DNA of 64,000 nt. It comes from Leifsonia sp. ku-ls. GTDB lineage: Bacteria > Actinomycetota > Actinomycetes > Actinomycetales > Microbacteriaceae. This document shows positions 35,885 through 44,636 of this stretch, in pieces (the first letter of the stretch is position 1; the number at the start of each line of letters is the position of its first letter). The position numbers and the translations under genes are program-made. The stretch spans positions 124,001-188,000 of the forward strand of contig QKXI01000003.1 of assembly GCA_003367665.1 (NCBI GenBank), given 5' to 3'. The notes under the pieces were generated by a model. It ran no database searches. It had not been told where the DNA came from and worked only from the letters and a program-made list of their open reading frames with translations.

Positions 35885-37413
35885 CATCGGCGACAGCGAC
35901 GACGCCGAACGCGTCGACCCAGAAGAAGCCGAACAGCGCGCGCGTCCACGTGCAGCGCTTCGGCACCTTCCTCTCCAACATGGTGATGCCGAACATCGCG
36001 GCATTCATCGCCTGGGGAATCGTCACGGCCCTCTTCATCGCGCAGGGACCGTTCCCGAACAAGGACATCGCGAGCCTGGTCGGCCCGATGATCACGTACC
36101 TCCTCCCGCTCCTGCTCGCCAACACCGGCGGTCGTCTCGTCTACGGCGTCCGCGGCGGCGTGGTCGGCACGATCGCGGCCATGGGCGTCATCGTCGGGAC
36201 GGACATCCCGATGTTCATCGGCGCGATGATCATGGGTCCGCTCGGCGGCTACCTGATGAAGCTCGTGGACCGCATCTGGGAGGGCAAGATCAAGGCGGGC
36301 TTCGAGATGCTCGTCAACAACTTCTCGGCCGGAATCCTCGGCTTCCTGCTGGCGGTGGGCGCGTTCTTCGGCATCGCCCCGCTGGTCCAGGGGCTGAGCA
36401 AGGCCCTGGAGGCCGGCGTCGACTGGCTCGTCTCGGTCCACCTCCTCCCGCTGGTCAGCATCCTGGTCGAGCCGGGCAAGGTGCTCTTCCTCAACAACGC
36501 GATCAACCACGGCGTGTTCACGCCGATCGGCACGCTCGAGTCGCAGCAGGCCGGGAAGTCGATCCTGTTCCTCATCGAGACGAACCCCGGCCCCGGCGCC
36601 GGCATCCTGCTGGCCTGGGCGATCTTCGGTCTGGGCGCGGCACGTGCCGCGGCTCCCGGCGCGTTCGTCATCCAGTTCTTCGGCGGCATCCACGAGATCT
36701 ACTTCCCGTACGTGCTGATGAAGCCGATCCTCGTGATCGGCGCCATCCTCGGCGGCATGACCGGTGTGGCGGTGAACGTCGCCTTCCAGACCGGCCTGCG
36801 GGCGCCGGCGGCTCCGGGATCGGTGTTCGCGATCTTCGCGCAGGCTCCGGTGTCCAGCATGTTCGGCATCGCGCTGGCGATCGTCGCTGCCGCGGCCGTC
36901 TCCTTCACCTTCACGGCGATCGTGCTGCGCTCCAGCCGCAAGCGCGACCTCGCCGCGGGCAACGCCGGCGACCTGTCGGCCGCGGTCGCCCAGACCGAGG
37001 CGAACAAGGGCAAGTCCTCCTCCGTCCTGGAGGGTCTGGTGCAGGAGGGCGAGCACGACACCGGCGACGCGCAGGGCGACGCCACAGACCGACTGGTGCG
37101 CAACATCGTGTTCGCGTGCGACGCTGGCATGGGCTCGAGCGCGATGGGCGCCTCGGTGCTCAGGAACAAGATCAAGAAGGCCGGAGTGGAGGGGATCACG
37201 GTCACCAACCAGGCGATCAGCAACCTCGACGGCACCGCCGACCTGGTCATCACGCAGCAGCAGCTGACCGACCGGGCGAAGGGTCAGTCGCCGAACTCCA
37301 TCCACGTCTCGGTCGACAACTTCATGAACAGTCCCAAGTACGACGAGGTCGTGGACCTCGTCAAGAACCAGAACGCGGCGCAGGTCGCGGGAACGGAGAG
37401 CGCCTCCAAATGA
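35881..37413 (+). CDS. mtlA: PTS mannitol transporter subunit IICB
   Basis: A 510-residue membrane protein that imports mannitol and phosphorylates it. The IIC part (to about 345) contains GGIHEIYFPYVLMKP, the mannitol-IIC signature with the substrate-binding glutamate, and NNAINHGVFTPIG. The IIB domain follows after a charged linker, with the phosphocysteine in CDAGMGSSAMG near residue 413. There is no fused IIA; it is supplied by the next gene. Starts inside the ptsI stop and overlaps mtlF. Confidence 0.95.
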   Translation: MTSATATTPNASTQKKPNSARVHVQRFGTFLSNMVMPNIAAFIAWGIVTALFIAQGPFPNKDIASLVGPMITYLLPLLLANTGGRLVYGVRGGVVGTIAAMGVIVGTDIPMFIGAMIMGPLGGYLMKLVDRIWEGKIKAGFEMLVNNFSAGILGFLLAVGAFFGIAPLVQGLSKALEAGVDWLVSVHLLPLVSILVEPGKVLFLNNAINHGVFTPIGTLESQQAGKSILFLIETNPGPGAGILLAWAIFGLGAARAAAPGAFVIQFFGGIHEIYFPYVLMKPILVIGAILGGMTGVAVNVAFQTGLRAPAAPGSVFAIFAQAPVSSMFGIALAIVAAAAVSFTFTAIVLRSSRKRDLAAGNAGDLSAAVAQTEANKGKSSSVLEGLVQEGEHDTGDAQGDATDRLVRNIVFACDAGMGSSAMGASVLRNKIKKAGVEGITVTNQAISNLDGTADLVITQQQLTDRAKGQSPNSIHVSVDNFMNSPKYDEVVDLVKNQNAAQVAGTESASK

Positions 37414-37847
37414 CCGACACGATTCTCGACCGGGCGAACGTCGTGGCCGCGGGTACCGCGACCACGCGGGAGGACGCGATCCGGGAGGCGGGTGAGCTGC
37501 TCGTCGCGGCGGGCGCCGTCGAGCCGGGTTACGTCGACTCGATGCAGGAGCGCGAGAACACCGTCTCCACCTTCATGGGGAACGGGCTCGCCATCCCGCA
37601 CGGCACCAACGAGTCCAAGGACGAGATCAAGCGGTCGGCGCTGTCGTTCATCCGCTACTCCTCGCCGCTCGACTGGGGCGGCGAGGAGGTGCGGTTCGTC
37701 GTCGGCATCGCGGGGCAGAACAACGAGCACCTGGAGATCCTGTCGAAGATCGCCATCCTCTTTTCGGAGGAGGACGACGTGCAGAAGCTGCTCGACGCCC
37801 CGGACGCCGACGCGCTGTACGCACTGTTGGGAGATGTGAACGAGTGA
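37410..37847 (+). CDS. mtlF: PTS mannitol subunit IIA
   Basis: A 145-residue cytosolic IIA of the mannitol/fructose family. The phosphorylated histidine lies in [12 protein letters not shown] near residue 62. It passes phosphate from HPr to the IIB domain of MtlA. The ATG overlaps the mtlA stop (ATGA) and the stop overlaps the mtlD start (GTGA). Confidence 0.95.
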   Translation: MTDTILDRANVVAAGTATTREDAIREAGELLVAAGAVEPGYVDSMQERENTVSTFMGNGLAIPHGTNESKDEIKRSALSFIRYSSPLDWGGEEVRFVVGIAGQNNEHLEILSKIAILFSEEDDVQKLLDAPDADALYALLGDVNE

Positions 37848-39013
37848 AGGCCGTCCACTTCGGCGCGGGCAACATCGGGCGCGGCTTCGTGGGGCTCCTG
37901 CTCCACGAAGCCGGCTACGAGGTCGTGTTCGCCGACGTCAACGCCGAGCTGATCGACGCCCTCGCGGCCGCCGACTCGTACCGGGTGCACCTGGTCGGCG
38001 AGGAGTCGGAGACGAAGACCGTCACCGGGTTCCGCGCGATCAACAGCGCGACCGACGAGGAAGCCCTCGTCGCCGAGATCGCGTCGGCCGACGTCGTGAC
38101 GACGGCGGTCGGGCCGCGCATCCTGCGGTTCGTGGCCCCGGTCATCGCGCGCGGGCTCGCCGCGCGACCGGACGACGCGCCACGGCTCGCGGTCATGGCC
38201 TGCGAGAACGCGATCGGCGCGTCCGACCTGCTCGCGGCCGAGCTCATGGACGGGCTGCCCGACGACGACACCCGCGAGACGCTCGCGGCGAAGGCGGTCT
38301 TCGCCAACACGGCCGTCGACCGCATCGTTCCGGCGCAGGCCCCGGACGCCGGCATCGACGTGACGGTGGAGACCTTCTACGAGTGGGTCGTCGACCGGTC
38401 GCCGTTCGCCGGGCACGAGCCGCGCATCCCGGGCGCGCATTTCGTCGACTCGCTCGGCCCGTATATCGAGCGGAAGCTGTTCACGGTGAACACCGGTCAC
38501 GCCACCGTCGCCTACACCGGCTTCCTCCGCGGAGCCACGACGATCAGCGAGGCGGTCGGCATCCCCGAGGTGCGGGAGGCCGCGGAGGCGGCGCTGCGCG
38601 AGACGTCGGCGGCGCTGACCGCGAAGCACGGCCTCCCCGAGGGAGAGCTGGCCGAGTACCGGGCCAAGATCCTCGGTCGGTTCGCCAACCCCCACCTGGT
38701 GGACGAGGTCACCCGGGTCGGTCGCGAGCCCATTCGCAAGCTCGGGCGCAACGACCGCTTCATCGGCCCGGCCTCCGACTATGCGCAGTACGTGGGCGGC
38801 GTCCCGCAGGCGCTGCTCACCGCCGTCGGCGCCGCGCTGCGGTTCGACGTGCCGGAGGACAGCCAGAGCGTGGAGCTGCTGCGGCTGCTCGACGAGGCCG
38901 ACCCGTCGGCGATCGTCGAGGAAGTCATGGGAGTCGCGGCCGGCGAGCCGCTGCACGACCCGCTGACCCGGGTCGTGACGGAGGCGCAGCGGGAGCGTGG
39001 GGCGTCCGTCTAG
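37844..39013 (+). CDS. mtlD: Mannitol-1-phosphate 5-dehydrogenase
   Basis: A 389-residue NAD-dependent enzyme that oxidises mannitol-1-phosphate to fructose-6-phosphate. N-terminal Rossmann motif [14 protein letters not shown], and the C-terminal catalytic region contains the family pattern [16 protein letters not shown] (catalytic Lys and His). It is the last gene of the operon and is followed by a hairpin. The GTG start overlaps mtlF. Confidence 0.96.
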   Translation: MKAVHFGAGNIGRGFVGLLLHEAGYEVVFADVNAELIDALAAADSYRVHLVGEESETKTVTGFRAINSATDEEALVAEIASADVVTTAVGPRILRFVAPVIARGLAARPDDAPRLAVMACENAIGASDLLAAELMDGLPDDDTRETLAAKAVFANTAVDRIVPAQAPDAGIDVTVETFYEWVVDRSPFAGHEPRIPGAHFVDSLGPYIERKLFTVNTGHATVAYTGFLRGATTISEAVGIPEVREAAEAALRETSAALTAKHGLPEGELAEYRAKILGRFANPHLVDEVTRVGREPIRKLGRNDRFIGPASDYAQYVGGVPQALLTAVGAALRFDVPEDSQSVELLRLLDEADPSAIVEEVMGVAAGEPLHDPLTRVVTEAQRERGASV

Positions 39014-39060
39014 CCGCCTACAGGAGCGCTCGAACGTTCGGATCTCCGTCTGGACTGCCT

Positions 39061-39103
39061 AGCGTCGGAGAATCGAATGAACCGCGGTTGAATCTCCGAC
39101 GCT
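39061..39103. terminator. Terminator after the mannitol operon
   Basis: AGCGTCGGAGA and TCTCCGACGCT pair exactly (11 bp) around a 21-base loop, 48 bases past the mtlD stop and before the polyketide synthase promoter. A perfect palindrome CGAACGTTCG lies just upstream at 39031-39040. Confidence 0.65.
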
Positions 39104-39145
39104 GGGTATCCGCCGACGGCCGGCAGCGGCGGCGGTAGCCGGTGG

Positions 39146-39151
39146 TACGTT
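39146..39151 (+). promoter_or_regulatory. -10 box of the type III PKS gene (leaderless)
   Basis: TACGTT, six bases before the GTG at 39158. Confidence 0.55.
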
Positions 39152-39157
39152 TCGCAT

Positions 39158-40309
39158 GTGAGCCGAATCGTGTCGGTGGCGCCGGTGCTCCCCGCCCGGA
39201 GCTACAGCCAGGGGGAGATCACCGCTGCGCTGCTCGCGATGATCACCTCCGACCCGGCCCGGCAGCAGGTGATGCGCCGCATCCACGCGTCGTCCGGGGT
39301 GCAGACGCGGAGCCTCGTGATGCCGCTGGAGCGGTACAGCTCGCTCGCGTCGTTCCAGGAGTCGAACGACTACTTCATCGCGGAGGGCACGACGCTCGCC
39401 GAGACCGCCGTGACGGCGGCCCTCGCCTCCGCGGGGCTCGAGCCCGCCGACATCGACTTCCTGCTGTTCACCTCGGTGACCGGGATCGCCGCGCCCTCCA
39501 TCGACGCGCAGCTGGTCTCGCGCCTCGGGCTGCGCCCCGACGTGAAGCGCCTCCCCAGCTTCGGCCTCGGCTGCGTCGCGGGAGCGGCCGGCATCGCCCG
39601 GGTCAACGACTACCTCGCCGGGCATCCGGACGAGGTCGCGGTGCTGCTCTCGGTCGAGCTCTGCTCGCTGACCGTGCAGGCGAGCGACGATTCGATGGCG
39701 AACATCGTGGCGAGCGGCCTGTTCGGCGACGGGGCGGCCGCCGTGGTCATGGTGGGCGACGCCCGCGCCGAACAGTTGGGTCTTCCCGGCCCCGACGTGG
39801 TCGACAGCCGCAGCCACATCTACCCCGACACCGCCGACGTGATCGGCTGGGACATCGGCGGCACCGGCTTCCGCATCGTGCTCAGCGCCGGCGTCCCCGA
39901 GGTGATCGAGCGGAACTTCGCCGGCGACGCCCGCGGCATCCTGGCCGCCCACGGGCTCGGTGTGGGCGACGTTGGGGCGTGGGCGGCGCATCCGGGCGGC
40001 CCCAAGGTGCTCGAGGCGTTCTCGCAGGCGCTCGACCTGCCGGACGGAGCCCTCGACGCGAGCTGGCGCTCGCTGGCGAACGTAGGCAACCTCTCGTCGG
40101 CCGCCGTGCTGCACGTGCTGGCGGAGCAGCTGGATGCGTACCCGCCCGACACGGTCGGCCTGCTGTTCGCGCTCGGCCCGGGCGTCACGAGCGAGCTGGT
40201 GCTCCTGCGCTGGGCCGACGGCACGGCGCGCTCCTCCGCTCCCAGCGCCGAGCCTCACGCGGTCTCCGCGACCCTGCCGCCGGCGGCCATGATCGAGCCG
40301 ACGCTGTGA
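39158..40309 (+). CDS. Type III polyketide synthase (alkylresorcinol/alkylpyrone synthase-like)
   Basis: A 383-residue ketosynthase homodimer-type enzyme. The catalytic triad is visible: Cys in FGLGCVAGAAG (near 138), His in AAHPGGPKVL (near 278) and Asn in NVGNLSSAAVL (near 310). It extends an acyl-CoA starter with malonyl-CoA. The two following genes are a membrane methyltransferase and a flavoprotein, the same order as Streptomyces griseus srsA-srsB-srsC for phenolic lipids, so the product is probably an alkylresorcinol. That inference rests on gene order and families, not on alignment. Confidence 0.88.
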   Translation: MSRIVSVAPVLPARSYSQGEITAALLAMITSDPARQQVMRRIHASSGVQTRSLVMPLERYSSLASFQESNDYFIAEGTTLAETAVTAALASAGLEPADIDFLLFTSVTGIAAPSIDAQLVSRLGLRPDVKRLPSFGLGCVAGAAGIARVNDYLAGHPDEVAVLLSVELCSLTVQASDDSMANIVASGLFGDGAAAVVMVGDARAEQLGLPGPDVVDSRSHIYPDTADVIGWDIGGTGFRIVLSAGVPEVIERNFAGDARGILAAHGLGVGDVGAWAAHPGGPKVLEAFSQALDLPDGALDASWRSLANVGNLSSAAVLHVLAEQLDAYPPDTVGLLFALGPGVTSELVLLRWADGTARSSAPSAEPHAVSATLPPAAMIEPTL

Positions 40310-40334
40310 GCGCACGGAAAGGCGGAGCGGGCTC

Positions 40335-40862
40335 GTGATCTGGTACACGCTGCTCGTGCTCGCCACCGGCGGCGAGCGGATCGCCGAACTGATCGTGTCG
40401 ACGCGCAACGCGAAGTGGTCGTTCGCGCGCGGCGGGGTCGAGTTCGGCCGCGGGCACTTCCCGCCCATGGTCGCCCTGCACACCGGGCTGCTGCTCGCCT
40501 GCCTGGCGGAGGTGTGGCTGCTCCACCGGCCGTTCCTGCCGTGGCTGGGCTGGCCGATGCTCGCGCTCGTGCTCGCCAGCCAGGCGCTGCGGTGGTGGTG
40601 CATCGGCACGCTCGGCCCACGCTGGAACACGCGTGTCATCGTGGTACGCGACCTGCCACTGGTGGCGCGCGGACCGTATCGCTGGCTGAAGCACCCGAAC
40701 TACGTCGCCGTGGTCGTGGAGGGGTTCGCCCTCCCGCTGGTGTACACGGGCTGGATCACGGCCCTGGCGTTCACGGTGCTGAACGCCTGGCTGCTCGCGG
40801 TGCGCATCCGCTGCGAGAACCGGGCGCTCGCGACCGTGCTCCCGGCCGACGCCCGCGCATGA
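40335..40862 (+). CDS. Isoprenylcysteine carboxyl methyltransferase-like membrane methyltransferase
   Basis: A 175-residue membrane protein with about five helices and the ICMT/PEMT motif RGPYRWLKHPNYVAV near residue 115, which binds S-adenosylmethionine. In the srs phenolic-lipid pathway the equivalent gene product (SrsB) O-methylates the alkylresorcinol. The GTG start follows GGAGCGGG; it lies 25 bases after the polyketide synthase gene and its stop overlaps the flavoprotein start. Confidence 0.85.
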   Translation: MIWYTLLVLATGGERIAELIVSTRNAKWSFARGGVEFGRGHFPPMVALHTGLLLACLAEVWLLHRPFLPWLGWPMLALVLASQALRWWCIGTLGPRWNTRVIVVRDLPLVARGPYRWLKHPNYVAVVVEGFALPLVYTGWITALAFTVLNAWLLAVRIRCENRALATVLPADARA

Positions 40863-41899
40863 ACCCGCAGGTCGTCGTGGTGGGCGGTGGACCCATCGGG
40901 CTCGCCTGCGCGATCGAGGCGCGCGTGGACGGCATGGACGTCGTGCTCGTCGAGCCGCGCGTCGGCCCCATCGACAAGGCGTGCGGCGAGGGGCTCATGC
41001 CGGGCGCGCTCGCGGCGCTGCACCGCATCGGCGTCGACCCGCCCGGCCGCCGGCTGGACGGCATCGCGTACATCGACGCGGCATCCCGTGTCGAGCACCG
41101 CTTCGCGGACCGGCCCGGCCGCGGCGTGCGGCGGACCGTGCTCCACCAGGCGCTGGCGGAGCGGGCGGCGGAGCTGGGCGCGGACCGCGTCCACGCCAAG
41201 GTCACCGGGCTGCGGCAGAGCCGGGACGGCGTCGAGCTCGCGCTCAGCACCGGGGACACGCTGCGCGCGCCGTGGGTGATCGCCGCGGACGGCCTCCACT
41301 CGCCCGTGCGCCGGATGCTCGGGCTCGACGGCCGCGCGCAGCCGGGAACGCGCCGGCGCTTCGGGCTGCGGAAGCACTTCGCGATCGAACCGTGGACGTC
41401 GCTGGTGGAGGTGCACTGGGCGGCCGGGGCGGAGGCGTACGTGACGCCGGTGGACGAGCGGACCGTCGGCGTCGCCGTGCTCGGCGCCCGGCCGCTCGAC
41501 GTGGACGCGGTCGTCGCCGGCATCCCGGAACTCGCCTCGCGGCTCGCCGGCGTCGCCGCGGTCACCGACCCGCGCGGGGCCGGACCGCTGCTGCAGCGGG
41601 CGCGATCGCGGGCGTCGGGGCGGGTGCTTCTGGCGGGCGACGCCTCCGGCTACGTGGACGCGCTGACGGGCGAGGGGATGCGGGTGGGCTTCGCGCAGGC
41701 GCGCTCGGCGATCGCCGCGGTGCGCGCGGGCGACACCGAGCAGTACGAGCGGGCCTGGCGGGCGACGACGCGGGACTTCCGGATGGTGACGTCGGCGCTC
41801 GTCGTGGCCGCGCGCTCCCGGTTCCGGCCGCGCATCGTTCCGACGGCGGCCAGGCGGCCGGACCTGTTCGGCTCGATCGTGGAGCGGCTGTCTCACTGA
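40859..41899 (+). CDS. FAD-dependent monooxygenase/hydroxylase (SrsC-like)
   Basis: A 346-residue flavoprotein of the PHBH/UbiH fold. FAD-binding GGGPIGLACAIEA at the N-terminus, DG motif (AADGLHSPVRRML) near residue 140 and GD motif (VLLAGDASGYVDALTGEGMR) near 260. In the srs pathway the corresponding enzyme hydroxylates the methylated ring, which then oxidises to a quinone. Starts inside the methyltransferase stop (ATGA), so the three enzymes form one coupled operon. Geranylgeranyl-reductase-like oxidoreductases share these motifs and are the main alternative. Confidence 0.82.
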   Translation: MNPQVVVVGGGPIGLACAIEARVDGMDVVLVEPRVGPIDKACGEGLMPGALAALHRIGVDPPGRRLDGIAYIDAASRVEHRFADRPGRGVRRTVLHQALAERAAELGADRVHAKVTGLRQSRDGVELALSTGDTLRAPWVIAADGLHSPVRRMLGLDGRAQPGTRRRFGLRKHFAIEPWTSLVEVHWAAGAEAYVTPVDERTVGVAVLGARPLDVDAVVAGIPELASRLAGVAAVTDPRGAGPLLQRARSRASGRVLLAGDASGYVDALTGEGMRVGFAQARSAIAAVRAGDTEQYERAWRATTRDFRMVTSALVVAARSRFRPRIVPTAARRPDLFGSIVERLSH

Positions 41900-41925
41900 C
41901 GCGCGTCGGCGTGCTCGCGAGGCAC

Positions 41926-41949
41926 AAATGCTTGCATACTCGGGCATTT
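41926..41949. repeat. Inverted repeat in the AT-rich region before the ParB-like gene
   Basis: AAATGC and GCATTT surround an ATGCTTGCAT palindrome overlap. The region 41920-42030 is clearly richer in A+T than its surroundings and has further short repeats (TATAGCAC, GTGATAGTG). It holds the promoter of the next gene and could be its autoregulatory or partition site. Confidence 0.35.
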
Positions 41950-42041
41950 AAAGCGTGTATAGCACCTGTGATAGTGGTCTCGGAGAGGGTGGAACGCTTA
42001 GTATGTGTCCCAACACCAGATTTCACTCCGAAAGGCGCGAC

Positions 42042-42350
42042 ATGGAAGGACCCGTCCCGACCCCGACCGATGGCCCCGCGACCCCAGCGAACGCCGCGAG
42101 CCCGGCCCGCCCTCAACGCCCGGTGAAGAAGAGGACGACGGTCACCTTCTATATCACCGAGGCGATGCGCAACAGGGCGCGTGCCGCCTACCGCCAGACA
42201 TCCTTCGACGAACGCGACAGCAGCTGGTCGGAGATGCTCACCAAGGCCCTGCTCGCCGAGGTCCAGCGCCGCGAGGCCGAGTACAACGGGGGCCGCGTCT
42301 TCGTCGGCAACGAGGAGCCGCTGACGCCGGGACGGCCGATCGGGTTCTAG
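42042..42350 (+). CDS. Orphan ParB-like ribbon-helix-helix DNA-binding protein
   Basis: A 102-residue protein: a Pro/Ala-rich, probably disordered N-terminus, then KKRTTVTFYITEAMRNRARAAYRQT and a WSEMLTKALLAEVQRREAEYNGG helix, ending in LTPGRPIGF. This pattern is that of small centromere-binding ParB proteins of actinobacterial plasmids (ribbon-helix-helix C-terminal domain). No ParA gene is near. It may be a remnant of an integrated plasmid or a repressor. The ATG follows GAAAGGCGCG. The stop region is the first unit of a tandem repeat. Confidence 0.7.
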   Translation: MEGPVPTPTDGPATPANAASPARPQRPVKKRTTVTFYITEAMRNRARAAYRQTSFDERDSSWSEMLTKALLAEVQRREAEYNGGRVFVGNEEPLTPGRPIGF

Positions 42351-42440
42351 CGGGGGCGACGGAGCGGGGGCATCGGGTTCTGGCCGAGGGCGACCGAGCA
42401 GGGGCATCGGGTTCTAGCCGAGGGCGCCGGAGCAGGGAAT
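42339..42440 (+). repeat. Degenerate 33-34-bp tandem repeat starting in the ParB-like gene's last codons
   Basis: ATCGGGTTCT(A/G)G occurs at 42339, 42372 and 42406, with related spacers (GGGCGaCcGAGCAGGGGC) and a decayed fourth unit near 42437. The first unit encodes the protein's last residues and stop codon. The rest of the gap up to 42595 shows only weak GC-rich repetition and no gene. Confidence 0.7.
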
Positions 42441-42595
42441 CGTGGTTTGGCGCGGCGCGCCGGGATGGCCGGGTGGTCCTAGCGGCCGCCGGGACAGCCA
42501 GGTCGGTTCTAGCCTGTCCGCCACGGCCGGGTGGCTTCGAGAAGCGGATCCGATCGCCGCGGCGTCGCGCCGTGCGGGCCGCCGGACATGACGAG

Positions 42596-42639
42596 TTCCC
42601 GGCACGCCGGCGGCTGGGGAGGAGCCGACGTGCCGGGAA
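42596..42639. terminator. Terminator of the chaplin-like surface gene
   Basis: TTCCCGGCACG and CGTGCCGGGAA pair exactly (11 bp) around a 22-base loop that itself can fold. It lies 13 bases beyond the stop of the minus-strand gene ending at 42652. Confidence 0.65.
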
Positions 42640-42651
42640 GTCGATGCACGG

Positions 42652-44610
42652 TCAGTGCAGCTGGTGCCGCCGGCCGCGGTTCGCCGCGATGAGGGCGATC
42701 ATCACTCCGAGGAGCGCGAGCAGGGCGCCGAGCGCGCCCAGCCAGAGCTCGTCGGAGCCGGTCGAGGCCAGCATGCGGGCCGAAGACCCGATGCCCGAGG
42801 CGACCATCGAGGCCGCACCGAGGCCGGCCGCCACGGTGGTGGCAGGGCCGGAGGGCGTGGCCGGGACGGTCGGGTTCGTCGGGGTGGTCGGCGTCGTCGG
42901 GGTGGTCGGCGTCGTCGGCGTGGTCGGCGTCGTCGGCGTCGTCGACGAGCCGGTGGTGTCGGCGTCGCCCACGATGCTGATCGCGTTGCCGCCGATGGTC
43001 ACCGGCACACCCACGTCGATCGGCAGCCCGATCCCGTCGAGGAGTCCCCCGCCGGTGCTGCCGGAGCCGCCACCCGCAGTGGAGCCGCCGGTCTCCGGCG
43101 CCGTGGTGGAGGAACCGCTCGACGTGGCGTCCCCGATCACCGACACGGCGTTGCCGCCAGCCGTCACCGGGACGCCGGCACTGATGGGAGCCTGGATGCC
43201 GGAGAGCAGACCACCACCCGAGCCGGAGCCCGAGGCCGCCGTCGTGTCACCGGCGGCCGGGGCCGCCACAGCCGAGCCCGAGGTGGTCGCGTCGCCGAGA
43301 ACCGACACCGCGTTGCCGCCGGCCGTCACCGGGACACCCGCGTTCACCGGCGCGGCGACACCCGAGAGCAGGCCGCCGGAGCCGGAGCCCGCGGTCGCCG
43401 TCGTGTCACCCCCGGCCGGCGCGGCCGCGTGCGAACCGGAGGTCGACGCGTCACCGAGCAGCGAGACGGCATTGCCGCCCGCCGTCACGGGGACCGCGGC
43501 CCCGATCGGCGCCTGGATGCCGGAGAGCACCCCGCCATTCGAGCCGGAGCCCGTCGTCGCCGTGGTGTCACCGGCGGCCGGAGCCGCCACATTCGAACCG
43601 GAGGTCGACGCATCACCGAGCACCGAGACGGCGTTGCCACCCGCCGTCAGCGGAACCGCCGCGCCGACCGGCGCAGCAACACCCGACAGCAGGCCGCCAC
43701 CCGAACTGGAGCCCGAGGTCGCCGTCGTGTCACCGGCCGCCGGAGCAGCCACAGCCGAACCCGACGTCGATGCATCACCCAGCACCGACACCGCGTTGCC
43801 GCCCGCCGTCACCGGAACCGCCGCGCCGACCGGCGCAGCAACACCCGACAGCAGACCGCCACCCGAACCGGAGCCCGAGGTCGCCGTCGTGTCACCATCG
43901 GCCGGAGCCGCCACATCCGAACCTGAGGTCGACGCGTCACCGAGCACCGACACCGCGTTGCCACCCGCCGTCACCGGAACCGCCGCACCGACCGGAGCCT
44001 GCACATCCGAGAGCAGGGCGCCGTCGGAGCCCGACGACGTCGCCGACGTGCTACCGCCGGTCGAACCCGACGACGTGTCGGCGCCAGTCGACGTGGCGTC
44101 GCCCAGCACGGAGACGGCGTTGCCGCCCGCGGTCACCGGGACGTCCACCGAGACGGGCGCCTGGATGCCGGAGGCCGTGCCGTCGGAGCCGCCCGACGTC
44201 GCGGACGCCCCGCCGCCGGAGCCCGAACCCGGCGTGGCCGACGCGTCGGCGCTGGAGGCGTCGCCGGCGACGCTGATCGCGTTGCCCGAGACCGTCACCG
44301 GGACGCTGAGGTCGACCGCCGTCTGGTCGCCGGTGAGCACACCGCCGAGGGAGTCGGGCGAGATCGATACCGACGGTGCCGGTGCCGGCGGGGTCTGGGT
44401 CGTGGAGCCGGAGCTCGTCGAGTCGCCGACGAGCGAGATGCCGTTGCCCGACAGCGAGACGGGGACGGTTGCGCTGACGACCGCCTGGTCGCCGCTGGCG
44501 GTGCCGGAGCTGCCGGGGGTCTCGGCCGCGTTCGCCGCGGCCGTCCCGGCGAGCCACAGGCCGCCGACGCAGAGGGTGAACCACAGCCCTCTGGAGACGT
44601 ACTTGTTCAT
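42652..44610 (-). CDS. Secreted surface protein with ten chaplin-like repeats and an LASTG sorting signal
   Basis: A 652-residue protein. Signal peptide to about residue 28 (ANAAE). Ten repeats follow, each containing VPVTxGGNAVSVLGDA, spaced about 45-60 residues apart by Ser/Gly/Ala/Thr-rich linkers. The core matches the chaplin motif VPVNVCGNSVNVIG but lacks cysteine. A Thr-Thr-Pro repeat stalk follows, then LASTG, a hydrophobic helix and the basic tail NRGRRHQLH. LAxTG is the kind of signal used by class E sortases of high-GC actinobacteria, so the protein is probably linked to the wall. It may form amyloid-like or hydrophobic surface layers, as chaplins do; this is inference. Confidence 0.8.
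   Translation of the reverse strand: MNKYVSRGLWFTLCVGGLWLAGTAAANAAETPGSSGTASGDQAVVSATVPVSLSGNGISLVGDSTSSGSTTQTPPAPAPSVSISPDSLGGVLTGDQTAVDLSVPVTVSGNAISVAGDASSADASATPGSGSGGGASATSGGSDGTASGIQAPVSVDVPVTAGGNAVSVLGDATSTGADTSSGSTGGSTSATSSGSDGALLSDVQAPVGAAVPVTAGGNAVSVLGDASTSGSDVAAPADGDTTATSGSGSGGGLLSGVAAPVGAAVPVTAGGNAVSVLGDASTSGSAVAAPAAGDTTATSGSSSGGGLLSGVAAPVGAAVPLTAGGNAVSVLGDASTSGSNVAAPAAGDTTATTGSGSNGGVLSGIQAPIGAAVPVTAGGNAVSLLGDASTSGSHAAAPAGGDTTATAGSGSGGLLSGVAAPVNAGVPVTAGGNAVSVLGDATTSGSAVAAPAAGDTTAASGSGSGGGLLSGIQAPISAGVPVTAGGNAVSVIGDATSSGSSTTAPETGGSTAGGGSGSTGGGLLDGIGLPIDVGVPVTIGGNAISIVGDADTTGSSTTPTTPTTPTTPTTPTTPTTPTNPTVPATPSGPATTVAAGLGAASMVASGIGSSARMLASTGSDELWLGALGALLALLGVMIALIAANRGRRHQLH
42890..42956. 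repeat. Short tandem repeat encoding the Thr-Thr-Pro stalk
   Basis: Repeated 9-base units of the type GGGGTGGTC/GGCGTCGTC on the plus strand encode consecutive (T-T-P/T-P-T) triplets of the wall-spanning stalk. Slippage here would change the stalk length. Confidence 0.6.
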
Positions 44611-44636
44611 GGATCAGCCTTTCGAAAGAGTGTGAA

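Noticed and set aside
42005-44635. Very long plus-strand open frame opposite the chaplin-like gene
   Set aside because: It is the GC-rich antisense of a gene with signal peptide, repeats and sorting signal. The frame shows only low-complexity Pro/Ala/Val content and its start belongs to another gene.
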